NCBI GenBank assembly: GCA_003551305.1
Contig: PUMJ01000281.1
Location: 1-36,436 of the forward strand
DNA from: Candidatus Brocadiaceae bacterium
Lineage (GTDB): Bacteria; Planctomycetota; Brocadiia; SM23-32
Direction of reading: 5' to 3'
DNA length: 36,436 bases
The position numbers and the translations under genes were made by a program. Shown piece after piece: positions 1 to 7,950 of the stretch. The stretch's first letter is position 1; each line of letters starts with the position of its first letter. The notes below the pieces were generated by a model that was not told where the DNA came from, ran no database searches, and saw only the letters and a list, made by a program, of their open reading frames with translations.

Positions 1-30
1 ATCCTCTGGCCATGGCTGAATGTGGGTCAT
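1..30 (-). CDS. Possible 5' end of a gene leaving the window (doubtful)
   Basis: On the minus strand an ATG at 30-28 opens a frame beginning MTHIQPWPED that runs off the left edge. A Shine-Dalgarno-like GGAGAG lies 6 nt upstream (42-37). It would follow lepB on the same strand after about 140 bp. Only ten codons are visible, so no family can be named and the call rests on the ribosome binding site alone. The rest of 31-170 shows nothing I can assign. Confidence 0.25.
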   Translation of the reverse strand, partial: MTHIQPWPED

Positions 31-170
31 GACAGGCTCTCCACATCATTCCACGTGCCCGCGACGATGTGGAAGCGATCTGCCATCTGGCGCCAACGCG
101 ACCGTATTGCCCGAGCGCGGCTGGCGCCGTTCCACAGAGAACCGCCCCCCGGTGTTCGCCGGATGGGGCA

Positions 171-1730
171 TCAGTCGGGTTCGCGGTTCGTCACCAACCA
201 CTGCATCTGGTGGACCGGCCAGAAAACAAGGAAGGCCCGACCTATAAAGTTATCCCTCGGGATTCCCGGCTGGCGCCAGCTGCGGCTGTCACTGCTGGCA
301 GGGCTGTTGTCCCCCAGCACGAAGTATTCGTCTGGCCCGAGTTCATACACCGGGCTGTCCGTGCCGTCCCGGCGCACGTTGGCGTAGTAGACGTCGCGGT
401 CAATGGCGATGCGATCCCACTCGACGCGGGCGTTGCCGCCACCGAAGCGCACGCGATGGCCCGGCCCCGGCTCGCCCTGGTACTCGTAGGTCAGCACGTC
501 TTGCCCGTCCAGACGCGCCACAACACGGTCGTCGTAGTTCTCCAGGGCGACCCACACAGCCCGGTCGGCCGGCAAGGCGGCGGCAGTTCCGGAAGCCACG
601 AACTCGCCCCGGTCGTAGAGCTCCACCCCCGAGCCGTCTGCGGCGAAGACGCAGAGGAACCGATGGGCCCCGTCCTCGATGGCCAGGACCACGCCCGCGC
701 CCTCTTGCTGCTCGGGCACCCGCACCTGCGCCCGGATGCGGCAATCGCCCACCGTGTTCCTTCCGGCCGGATACAAGGTGCGCTCGCCGCCCTGCAAGCC
801 GGGGCCATCATAGGCGTAGTTGTCCGTGATGGGCTGAGCGTATGCCGCCAGCACAGGGCCGTCCGCCCCGGTGGCATCCAGCGACAGGCGTGCCCCGCCG
901 TCGCGCCGCTCCCAGCGGTCCGCGTGCGGGGAAAGGTCCCAGACCTGCCGCACCTCCTGTTCGGGCCAGAAAAGGGAGTCGAAGACGTGGAACCATAGCT
1001 GGGACTGCACGCGCGGCGGCTTGCGCGCCAGCGCGCCGTTGACGTAGACGTCCCCGTCTACCAGCTCGACTGTCTCCCCCGGCAGGCCGACGACGCGCTT
1101 GATGAAGTTGCGACTGCGCAGCTCCAGCTGTCGCGACCCGCACTCAGGGCACAGCGCATCAAGGGAGTCCACCCGTCCCCGCCAGTCGCACTCTCTGCAG
1201 CGCGCGTCGTAGCGGGGGTAGACGAACACGGTCACCTCCCAGCGCCGGGGTTCGCGGAACTGGTAGACGAACTTGTTGACGAAGATGCGCGCCGCCCCCC
1301 GCATGACACGGTTGGCGGCCGCAGTGCCCGTGATGACCCTCCCGTCCTCGCCCCGAGCGCTGTTCCACAGCCACTCCGGGGAGCGGAACTGCAGCCGCAG
1401 CCCCAGCTCGTCGGCCCGGCCGGCCCCCGGCCACTGCCAGCCACAGTTGAGGCATTCCACCTCCCCCCGGCGATTGACCATGCCCCGGCCGGTCTCGAAA
1501 CTCCAGCCGCAGTTCGGGCAGCGGATCTCCTGATGCTCCCCCACCAGCGTCGGCGCCATGCTGCCGTGGCGGATGCGGAATGCCTCCACCACCACCTGCC
1601 TGACGCACAGCACCAGCAGTATGGCCAGTGCGATGGACTCCAGGTTGTCCCGCAACGGCGTCTGTTCCCGGGGCGGCCCGGAGCGGAACGCGCCCTGCCC
1701 GGCCGACCCCTGCCCGTGTCTTTTGCTCAC
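171..1730 (-). CDS. lepB: Signal peptidase I with two zinc ribbons and a large jelly-roll-like insert
   Basis: Membrane-anchored serine protease that removes signal peptides from exported proteins. It is 519 aa, against about 200-320 aa for most bacterial LepB. One membrane segment spans about residues 31-50. The catalytic Ser is S57 in HGSMAPTL, the general-base Lys is K211 in NFIKRVVGLPGE, and the GDNSPASSDSR box is at 473-483, so the Ser/Lys core looks intact. Two CxxC pairs (C71/C74 with C93/C96, and C178/C181 with C194/C197) form two probable zinc ribbons between the Ser and Lys boxes. Residues about 250-450 are a beta-rich insert resembling LamG/concanavalin-like domains, placed between the Lys box and the GDN box. 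The start is GTG with GGAGG upstream, 31 nt after the lepA stop, so the two genes are probably one operon. The family call is secure. The role of the inserts is unknown. Confidence 0.93.
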   Translation of the reverse strand: MSKRHGQGSAGQGAFRSGPPREQTPLRDNLESIALAILLVLCVRQVVVEAFRIRHGSMAPTLVGEHQEIRCPNCGWSFETGRGMVNRRGEVECLNCGWQWPGAGRADELGLRLQFRSPEWLWNSARGEDGRVITGTAAANRVMRGAARIFVNKFVYQFREPRRWEVTVFVYPRYDARCRECDWRGRVDSLDALCPECGSRQLELRSRNFIKRVVGLPGETVELVDGDVYVNGALARKPPRVQSQLWFHVFDSLFWPEQEVRQVWDLSPHADRWERRDGGARLSLDATGADGPVLAAYAQPITDNYAYDGPGLQGGERTLYPAGRNTVGDCRIRAQVRVPEQQEGAGVVLAIEDGAHRFLCVFAADGSGVELYDRGEFVASGTAAALPADRAVWVALENYDDRVVARLDGQDVLTYEYQGEPGPGHRVRFGGGNARVEWDRIAIDRDVYYANVRRDGTDSPVYELGPDEYFVLGDNSPASSDSRSWRQPGIPRDNFIGRAFLVFWPVHQMQWLVTNREPD

Positions 1731-1761
1731 CGCGCCTCCTCCGTCCGGCCCGCCGGCCGAC

Positions 1762-3555
1762 TCATTCCTCTCCCTCCAGCACGGCCAGGAAGGCTTCCTG
1801 GGGGATGTACACGTTACTAACGGACTTCATCCTTTTCTTGCCTTCCTTCTGCTTCTCGCGCAGCTTGCGTTTGCGCGTGATGTCGCCTCCGTAGCACTTG
1901 GCCGTCACGTCTTTGCGCAGGGCACTTATCGTCTCGCGCGCTATGACGCGTCCACCGATGGCCGCCTGCAACGGCACGGGGAACAGGTGCCTCTCGATGT
2001 TCTTGCGCAAAAGCTGCACGATGCGGCGGCCGCGGGACTCCGCCTGTTCACGATGGCAGATGGTGGAGAGCGCGTCAACCGGACGCTCATTGACCAGGAT
2101 GTCTACCTTCACAAGGTCGCCCGCCCGGTTGCCGATCATCTCGTGGTCCATCGTGCCGTAGCCGCGCGTCAGGGACTTGAGCCGGTCGAAAAAGTCGTAG
2201 ATGACCTCGGCCAGCGGAAGCTCATACACCATGATCGCCCGCCGGCCGCTGAAGAACTCCGTGCTCACCTGTTGCCCCCGGCGCTGCTCGGCCAACTTCG
2301 TGACGTTACCGATGTACTCGGTGGGCAGGATGATCCGCATCCGCACCCACGGCTCCCGTATCTCCTCGATCTCCCCCGCGTTCGGCATCTGGGCGGGGCG
2401 GTGGATCTCCACCACCTCTCCGTCGGTGCGCACAACCTCGTAGGTCACGTTCGGCGCCGTCTGCAGCACCGGCACGTCGTTCTCCCGCTCCAGCCGCTCC
2501 TTGATTATCTCCATGTGCAGCAGGCCCAGGAACCCGCACCGAAAGCCGAAACCCAGAGCATCCGAGGTCTCCATCTCCCAGTCGAAAGAGGAATCGTTCA
2601 GCGACAGCTTCTCAAGCGCCGACCGCAGCGTCGGCAGGTCCTCGTTGTCCTGGGGGAAGAGGCCGCAGAAGACCACCGGCTTCGGCTCCTGGTAGCCGGC
2701 CAGGGGCCGGTCGGCCGAGCGGTCCTGGTGGGTCACGGTGTCCCCCACGCCCACCTCACGTATGTTCTTGATGCCGGCCATGATGTAACCGACCTGCCCG
2801 CACTGGAGTGAGTCCTGCGGGGTCAGGTCCGGCCGGAAGATGCCGAGCCGGCTGACCTCGTACGACTTGCCGGCCCCCATCATGCGTATGCGGTCGCCCA
2901 TGCACACCGAGCCGTCCACCACCCGCACAAGCGTGACGACGCCCTGGTAGCGGTCGTAGAACGAATCGAACACCAGCGCCCGCAGCGGCCCCTCCGGGTC
3001 ACCCAGCGGGGACGGCATGCGCTCCACGATGGCCTCAAGCAGTTCCTCAACGCCCTCCCCCGTCTTGCCACTGACAGCGAGGATGTCGTCCGGGTCGAAC
3101 CCGAACGTCTCCTCCATCTCCACCATCGTGTCAATGGGCCGGGAGTCGGGCAGGTCGATTTTCGTCACCACGGGGACGATGGTCAGGTCTTCCGCCCGCG
3201 CCTGGTCCAGGTTCGCAACGGTCTGGGCCTCGATGCCCTGGTTGGCGTCCACCAGCAGGATGGCGCCCTCGCAGGCCTTCAGGCTGCGGGAGACCTCGTA
3301 GCTGAAGTCCACGTGGCCCGGCGTGTCGATGAGGTTGAGCTGGTAGACTTCCCCGTCCACGCTGTGGTGCATCGTCACGCTGCTGGCCTTGATGGTGATG
3401 CCGCGCTCCCGCTCAAGCTCCATGTCGTCCAGCATCAGTTCGTGGAACTGCCGTTCCGGCACGGCGTGAGTGATCTGGAGGAACCGGTCGGCAAGCGTGG
3501 ATTTGCCGTGGTCTATGTGCGCGATAATGCAGAAGTTGCGGATGTTCTTAAGCAT
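1762..3555 (-). CDS. lepA: Elongation factor 4 (LepA), ribosomal back-translocating GTPase
   Basis: GTPase that acts on the ribosome during elongation or initiation. The start was moved from 3771 to the ATG at 3555, giving 597 aa, the usual LepA length. The protein then opens with the family's MLKNIRNFCIIAHIDHGKST, which holds the P-loop. Other G motifs are DTPGHVDF (G3) and TKIDLP (G4, where the first residue is usually Asn). The C-terminal LepA-specific domain ends in the typical basic stretch KRKLREKQKEGKKRMK followed by NVYIPQEAFLAVL. No clear Shine-Dalgarno precedes the ATG. lepB follows after 31 nt, the classic lepA-lepB pairing. The 72 extra residues of the ORF-track start have no family counterpart and lie in the divergent intergenic region. 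Confidence 0.96.
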   Translation of the reverse strand: MLKNIRNFCIIAHIDHGKSTLADRFLQITHAVPERQFHELMLDDMELERERGITIKASSVTMHHSVDGEVYQLNLIDTPGHVDFSYEVSRSLKACEGAILLVDANQGIEAQTVANLDQARAEDLTIVPVVTKIDLPDSRPIDTMVEMEETFGFDPDDILAVSGKTGEGVEELLEAIVERMPSPLGDPEGPLRALVFDSFYDRYQGVVTLVRVVDGSVCMGDRIRMMGAGKSYEVSRLGIFRPDLTPQDSLQCGQVGYIMAGIKNIREVGVGDTVTHQDRSADRPLAGYQEPKPVVFCGLFPQDNEDLPTLRSALEKLSLNDSSFDWEMETSDALGFGFRCGFLGLLHMEIIKERLERENDVPVLQTAPNVTYEVVRTDGEVVEIHRPAQMPNAGEIEEIREPWVRMRIILPTEYIGNVTKLAEQRRGQQVSTEFFSGRRAIMVYELPLAEVIYDFFDRLKSLTRGYGTMDHEMIGNRAGDLVKVDILVNERPVDALSTICHREQAESRGRRIVQLLRKNIERHLFPVPLQAAIGGRVIARETISALRKDVTAKCYGGDITRKRKLREKQKEGKKRMKSVSNVYIPQEAFLAVLEGEE

Positions 3556-3650
3556 ATACGCCGCAAGAGAAAGGCGAAAAGGTGCCGCAACCGACAAAAG
3601 ACGCCCGGGCGCTTGCAACGGCCGCCCGGATGGGCGCCCTCTTCCCTTGA

Positions 3651-3679
3651 AGGATATCAGAGACGCCCCTTCCCCGCAA
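3651..3679 (-). promoter_or_regulatory. Candidate sigma-70 promoter for lepA-lepB
   Basis: On the minus strand TTGCGG, a 17-nt spacer and TATCCT lie about 95 nt upstream of the lepA ATG. The -35 and -10 are weak matches by themselves. The TTGCGG/TTGCGC form of the -35 recurs at two other candidate promoters here (hisC and the 29454-29996 gene). Confidence 0.35.
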
Positions 3680-3799
3680 GCAGCGGGCCACTGCAATGGT
3701 CTCAAGAGTATTGCGCAAAAGCGGCTGATCCGGCCAGCCTTGGAGGGCATCACGGCGGGTTTGCCTGTCATTGCTCACACCATGTGTGCTCGTCGCCCT

Positions 3800-3828
3800 T
3801 TGAAGACGCGCATGTTTTGCTCCACAAT
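3800..3828 (+). promoter_or_regulatory. Candidate sigma-70 promoter for nadE, close to the start codon
   Basis: TTGAAG, a 17-nt spacer and CACAAT, each element matching consensus at 4 of 6 bases. A transcript would start about 7 nt beyond the -10, near 3835, almost on the nadE ATG at 3837. The gene shows no Shine-Dalgarno, which fits a leaderless message. Confidence 0.35.
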
Positions 3829-3836
3829 GCCGGGCT

Positions 3837-5375
3837 ATGAAGATCCTCGTCGGACAGACGAACCCGACCACCGGGGACATCCGGGGGAACCTGGACCGCA
3901 TCAGGGCCTGCCTGAAGGATGGCCGGAGGGCGGACGCCGACCTGGCCGTCTTCCCGGCCTGGGCCCTGACCGGCTATGAGCCCCGGGACCTCGCCCGCGA
4001 GGCGGGCTTCCTGCGGCGTCAGCAGAACGCGCTGGCCGGGCTTGTCGAATGCTCCGGGGATCTGCCCGTGCTGGTGGGCCACGCGGACTCGAAAGGCACA
4101 GGCCGCTGCGTGGTCTCTCACATTTGGGATGGGCGGTGTCGCCGTATCGGGGGGGTGGGAGCCCCCGGATGGGTGCGCATCGGCGATGTCCGTCTCGGCT
4201 TTACCGTGGAGGGGCTGCCGGATAAGACGGCGCGGGACTGCGACCACCTGCTCAGCCTGGAGCCCCGGCCCTTCCGCCTGCTGGAGCACGGCGAGTGGGC
4301 CGCCCGTTGCGCGGAGCGGGCCCGCCGCAAGGGCGCCCCGCTCCTGCACGTCAACCTGGTGGGTGGCAACGGAGAGGCCGTCTTCGCCGGTGGGAGCGCA
4401 CTGTTCGACGCGCAGGGGCGCCGCGTCGCGCGCGCCGCGCGCTTTGCGGCGGACAGCCCTCTGTTCGACACCCAGGAAACCGGGCACGCACCGGCCGGGA
4501 GCGTGGACGAGGTCGCCGACCTGCATGCCGCGCTGAAGCTGGGGCTGGCGGAATTCCTCCACAAGAACGGCTTCCGGGACGCCGTGCTCGGCCTGAGCGG
4601 CGGGCTGGACAGCGCCGTGGTGGCCGCCCTGGCCGCCGATGCACTGGGGCCGGACCGCCTGGCCGCCCTCGTCATGCCCACCCGCTTCTCCAGCATCGCC
4701 AGCGTGCAGGCCGCCGAGCAGATTGCCGCCAACCTGGGCATCGAGTGTCGCATGGTGGAGATAGAACGCCTGCGACAGGAGTTCGAGGCCGCCCTCGTAC
4801 CCGTCCTGGGCGGGACTGAACGCGGGACGGCCGAGGAGAACATCCAGGCGCGCATCCGCGGAGCCGCGCTCATGGCCTATGCGAACAAGTACGACGCCAT
4901 GACGCTGGCCACCGGCAACCGCAGCGAACTGGCCGTCGGCTACTGTACACTCTACGGCGACATGGCCGGGGGGCTGGCGGTCATCGGCGATATCCCGAAG
5001 ACGTGGGTCCATCGGCTGGCGCAGCATATCAACCGGGAGGAGGAGATCATCCCCCCGTTTGTCATCGAGCGACCGCCGAGCGCCGAACTCAAACCCGGCC
5101 AGACGGACCAGGACGACCTGCCGCCTTATGATGTTCTGGACGGGATTCTGGAACTCCTGCTCGATGAGCGGCTGGACGAGGGGGAGATCGCGCAGAGAGG
5201 CTTTGAGCAGTCCCTCGTGGCGGACGTGGCGGCGCGCGTGAAGCAGTCCGCCTTCAAACGGCGCCAGGCCGCCCCGGCCCTGCAGGTCTACTCGCGGGGC
5301 TGCCCCTGGCCGCGCCTGCCGACGGCGGGCATGCTGGTCGTCCCTCGGGGTGAGGAGGCCCTGCGCGATGGCTGA
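3837..5375 (+). CDS. nadE: NAD+ synthase with a degenerate glutaminase domain
   Basis: Catalyses the last step of NAD synthesis, adenylating nicotinate adenine dinucleotide and amidating it. It is 512 aa, slightly short for the glutamine-dependent two-domain type. The C-terminal synthetase domain looks intact: P-loop SGGLDS (254-259), TGNRSELAVGYCTLYGD, PPSAELKPGQTDQDDLPPYD and the KRRQAAP region near the end. The N-terminal nitrilase-like domain keeps its outline (QTNPTTGDIRGN, LTGYEPRDL, HVNLVGGNGEAVFAGGS). The catalytic Glu of FPE is Ala (FPAW, A41), the Lys-bearing loop is missing, and the ICED Cys region reads RLGFTVEGL. The enzyme therefore probably uses free ammonia. The stop overlaps the next start by 8 nt. 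Confidence 0.92.
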   Translation: MKILVGQTNPTTGDIRGNLDRIRACLKDGRRADADLAVFPAWALTGYEPRDLAREAGFLRRQQNALAGLVECSGDLPVLVGHADSKGTGRCVVSHIWDGRCRRIGGVGAPGWVRIGDVRLGFTVEGLPDKTARDCDHLLSLEPRPFRLLEHGEWAARCAERARRKGAPLLHVNLVGGNGEAVFAGGSALFDAQGRRVARAARFAADSPLFDTQETGHAPAGSVDEVADLHAALKLGLAEFLHKNGFRDAVLGLSGGLDSAVVAALAADALGPDRLAALVMPTRFSSIASVQAAEQIAANLGIECRMVEIERLRQEFEAALVPVLGGTERGTAEENIQARIRGAALMAYANKYDAMTLATGNRSELAVGYCTLYGDMAGGLAVIGDIPKTWVHRLAQHINREEEIIPPFVIERPPSAELKPGQTDQDDLPPYDVLDGILELLLDERLDEGEIAQRGFEQSLVADVAARVKQSAFKRRQAAPALQVYSRGCPWPRLPTAGMLVVPRGEEALRDG

Positions 5376-6003
5376 ACTCCCGCCCATGATGTACGTGACG
5401 ACGGACGCCGTGGGCTTCTCGCTCGGCGCCGGGGGGCGGCTGCGTGTTCTGCTGATACGGCGCGCCAACGACCCCTACAGGGGTCGATGGGCCCTGCCGG
5501 GCGGCTTCGTTGACGAGGGCGAAGACCTGCCGGACGCCTGCGCCCGCGAGCTGCATGAGGAGACCGGCCTCAGGCCGACGGCCATGGCGCAGATCGGCGC
5601 CTGGGGCACCCCCGGCCGGGATCCGCGGGGGCGGAACGTCACCGTGGCCTACCTGGCGGCGATGCGCCCGGGGGAGACCAACGCCGTGGCCGGGGATGAC
5701 GCGGCGCGGGCGGCGTGGCACCCGGCGGACGAGTTGCCCCCGCTGGCCTTCGACCACGCCGACATCCTGGCGACCGGACGGCGCAAGCTGGCCCGGATTT
5801 GCCGGCGGACGCATTTCATCTTCGCCCTCCTGCCGGAACTGTGGAGCCGTGAGCAACTGGAAGGTGCCCTGACCGCCTGCGATGTGGCCGGCGACGCAGA
5901 GGAGGTGCGGGCGCTGACGGACGCGGCTCGCGTCGAGCCCACCGGGGATGGGCGGTTCCGGTGCATGGCGGGCTTCCTCGAACCGCTCGGTCAAGGGGGC
6001 TGA
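5368..6003 (+). CDS. Nudix hydrolase with C-terminal winged-helix-like domain (NrtR/ADP-ribose pyrophosphatase type)
   Basis: 211 aa. A full Nudix box is present, GGFVDEGEDLPDACARELHE followed by ETGL, which binds the divalent metal used to hydrolyse nucleoside diphosphate-X substrates such as ADP-ribose. The N-terminal strand (TTDAVGFSLGAGGRLRVLLI) and the C-terminal part (FALLPELWSREQLEGAL onward) resemble the NrtR family, where a Nudix domain senses ADP-ribose and a winged helix binds DNA to control NAD genes. The ATG at 5368 was chosen over the upstream GTG at 5350 because GAGGAGG sits 9 nt before it. It overlaps the nadE stop, so the two are translationally coupled. It could be a catalytic ADP-ribose pyrophosphatase, a regulator, or both. 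Confidence 0.85.
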   Translation: MAELPPMMYVTTDAVGFSLGAGGRLRVLLIRRANDPYRGRWALPGGFVDEGEDLPDACARELHEETGLRPTAMAQIGAWGTPGRDPRGRNVTVAYLAAMRPGETNAVAGDDAARAAWHPADELPPLAFDHADILATGRRKLARICRRTHFIFALLPELWSREQLEGALTACDVAGDAEEVRALTDAARVEPTGDGRFRCMAGFLEPLGQGG

Positions 6004-6014
6004 GGCGCGCTGGT

Positions 6015-6614
6015 TCAGAGCACGCCCTTCGTCGAGGGGACGTCGTCGGCCCGGCGCGGGTCCACCTGGACGGCCTGCCGCAGGGCCCTGGCCGTCGCCT
6101 TGAAGATGCACTCGGCGACGTGGTGGGAGTTGCCGCCGCGCACGAGGTCCACGTGCATGTTGACCCCGCCGTTGACGCAAAAGGCGTTCAGGAACTCCTC
6201 GACCAACTCCACGTCGAACTGCCCGACTTTCTGCGAGGGAAACGTGACATTGTAGTGGAGGGAACCGCGGCCGCTCAGGTCCAGGGCCACGGCGCAGAGG
6301 CTCTCCTCCATGGGCACGCGGGCGCCCGCGAAGCGCGAGATGCCCTTCTTCTCGCCCAGTGCCTCTCGGAAGGCGCCGCCGAGCACGATGGCGACGTCCT
6401 CGGTGGTGTGGTGGGCGTCCACCTCGAGGGCGCCTTCAGCGCGGCAGACAATGTCCATAGCGGAGTGCCTGGCCAGCAGGTCGAGCATGTGGTCCAGGAA
6501 CCCGACACCCGTGCTGACTTCTGAGCGGCCCGTTCCGTCGAGATCAACCTCCACGGTGATGCAGGTCTCGCGGGTCTCCCGTTCGGCTGTGGCGCGGCGC
6601 GTGCGGTCGGCCAT
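6015..6614 (-). CDS. hisB: Imidazoleglycerol-phosphate dehydratase
   Basis: Dehydrates imidazoleglycerol phosphate to imidazole-acetol phosphate in histidine synthesis. At 199 aa it is the normal length of the monofunctional enzyme. The manganese-binding and active-site motifs are all present: GFLDHMLDLLARH, DAHHTTEDVAI, GNSHHVAE and the C-terminal STKGVL. It starts 3 nt after the hisC stop, so hisC-hisB form a tight operon. The gene converges on the Nudix gene with only 11 nt between stops and no visible terminator. Confidence 0.96.
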   Translation of the reverse strand: MADRTRRATAERETRETCITVEVDLDGTGRSEVSTGVGFLDHMLDLLARHSAMDIVCRAEGALEVDAHHTTEDVAIVLGGAFREALGEKKGISRFAGARVPMEESLCAVALDLSGRGSLHYNVTFPSQKVGQFDVELVEEFLNAFCVNGGVNMHVDLVRGGNSHHVAECIFKATARALRQAVQVDPRRADDVPSTKGVL

Positions 6615-6617
6615 GGT

Positions 6618-7685
6618 TCAGGCGTCTCCTGTCCTGGCGGCGGCGATGATCTCTTTCAGGGTGTTGAGCAGGGCCTCGACTTCCTTCTCGGAGCCGACGG
6701 TGATGCGGAGCCACTCGTCCAGTCGCGGCTCATCGAAGTAGCGCACCAGTATCCTGCGGTTGAAAAGCTCCTGGAACAGCGCCTCCGCCGCGAAAGGCTC
6801 CGGCGGCCGGGCCAGGACGAAGTTCGTCTCGGATGGCAGGCACTCGAAGCCCAGGTCCTGGAGCGCGGCTCTCATGTGACGCCGCGTCGCGCGGATGCGC
6901 TCGACGTTGTCCTGCAGGTAGAGCTGGTCCCGGATCGCCGCGGTGGCCCCGGCGATGGCCAGGGCGTCCACGTTGTAGGAGTCCTTGACTTTGGCCAGGC
7001 CGCGGATCAGAGCGCGACTTGCCAGGGCGTACCCGAACCGCAGGCCGGCCAGGCTGTAGGACTTGGACATGGTGCGCATGACGATGACGTTATCCATGCG
7101 GCGGTGCAGGTCCAGGCAGTTGGCGGAGGCGAACTCGGCGTAGGCTTCGTCCACGATGAGGACGCCGTCCAGGTTCTCGGCCAGGCGGGCCACCTCCTCG
7201 GGGCAGACCATCGTGCCGCTCGGGGCGTTGGGGTTGCACAGGATGGTCAGGGGGGCGCCGGTGCCGGCCAGCTCGGGCGGCAGGCGGTAGTCCTGCGGAA
7301 ACTCGACTCTGACGGCTCTGGCCCCCTGTATCTGCGCCAGGGTGACGTAGAGGCTGTAAGTGGGATACGGGAACGCCACGGGGGCGCCCTGCTCGCAGAA
7401 GGCACGCACGGCCATGTTCAGCAGGTCGTCAGAGCCGTTGCCGCACAGGATGCAGTCCGGCGAAGTACCCAGCACGTCGGCAGCCGCCTCGCGGAAGGCG
7501 TCAGCCATGGGGCCCGGGTACTTGCGCAGGTCCTCTGAAACCGCCTTGCGGAGCGCCTTCAGCACTCGGGGGGAGGGCGGGTACGGGTTCTCGTTCGTGT
7601 TCAGCTTCACCCACCCGCTACCCTTCGGCTGGTAGCCGGGGGTGTAGCCCTCCATGGCTTCGATGTCGGAGCGGAAGTAGCTCAT
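6618..7685 (-). CDS. hisC: Histidinol-phosphate aminotransferase
   Basis: PLP-dependent class I/II aminotransferase that converts imidazole-acetol phosphate to histidinol phosphate, the step after HisB. It is 355 aa, typical for the family. Visible motifs are the N-terminal LNTNENPYPPSP, NPNAPSGT, the PLP-contacting VDEAYAEF and the Schiff-base Lys K208 in TMSKSYSLAGLRFGY. Starting MSYFRSDIEAMEGYTPG is usual for HisC. It leads the hisC-hisB operon, with a TATAAT promoter about 40 nt upstream and no clear Shine-Dalgarno. It diverges from the sulfatase gene. Confidence 0.95.
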   Translation of the reverse strand: MSYFRSDIEAMEGYTPGYQPKGSGWVKLNTNENPYPPSPRVLKALRKAVSEDLRKYPGPMADAFREAAADVLGTSPDCILCGNGSDDLLNMAVRAFCEQGAPVAFPYPTYSLYVTLAQIQGARAVRVEFPQDYRLPPELAGTGAPLTILCNPNAPSGTMVCPEEVARLAENLDGVLIVDEAYAEFASANCLDLHRRMDNVIVMRTMSKSYSLAGLRFGYALASRALIRGLAKVKDSYNVDALAIAGATAAIRDQLYLQDNVERIRATRRHMRAALQDLGFECLPSETNFVLARPPEPFAAEALFQELFNRRILVRYFDEPRLDEWLRITVGSEKEVEALLNTLKEIIAAARTGDA

Positions 7686-7722
7686 CGCGAGGCGTCCCAG
7701 AGGTCAACAGGCGAGACTCCAC

Positions 7723-7752
7723 ATTATAGGGAAGAGGCGGCCGGAGCCGCAA
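7723..7752 (-). promoter_or_regulatory. Candidate sigma-70 promoter for hisC-hisB
   Basis: On the minus strand TTGCGG, an 18-nt spacer and a perfect TATAAT (7728-7723). The predicted start near 7716 leaves a leader of about 30 nt before the hisC ATG. Confidence 0.5.
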
Positions 7753-7871
7753 GACCCGGAGCGCTGAAAGCAGGGGCCATTCGCCCGGCGGCGGATGGCG
7801 GAACACAACGAGGACGAGAACGAGGACGATTGGCCGGGTGCGGCTCGCCTGCCTGTCGGTTGCCTCATTGC

Positions 7872-7900
7872 TTGCATGAAGGGTCGGCGGCGCGTATGCT
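7872..7900 (+). promoter_or_regulatory. Candidate sigma-70 promoter for the sulfatase gene
   Basis: TTGCAT, a 17-nt spacer and TATGCT, about 50 nt upstream of the sulfatase ATG. Both boxes are partial matches (3 of 6 and 4 of 6). Confidence 0.3.
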
Positions 7901-7950
7901 GTCCGCTCGCCGCGATTCCGTGCACGCAGGCCACCGATCGGAGAACCGCC

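Larger units (their letters stand above)
3556..3836. other. Divergent lepA/nadE intergenic region
   Basis: 281 bp between the two divergent starts. Apart from the two candidate promoters listed separately I see no small gene, RNA or repeat in it. Confidence 0.5.

Noticed and set aside
69-998. 309-aa plus-strand ORF
   Set aside because: Antisense to lepB; the sequence is low-complexity Val/His/Gly/Pro typical of GC-rich shadow frames.
1558-2811. 417-aa plus-strand ORF
   Set aside because: Runs antisense across the lepB start and most of lepA, both of which have strong motifs.
3768-5468. 566-aa minus-strand ORF
   Set aside because: Antisense to nadE; contains no recognisable domain and runs through the nadE promoter region.
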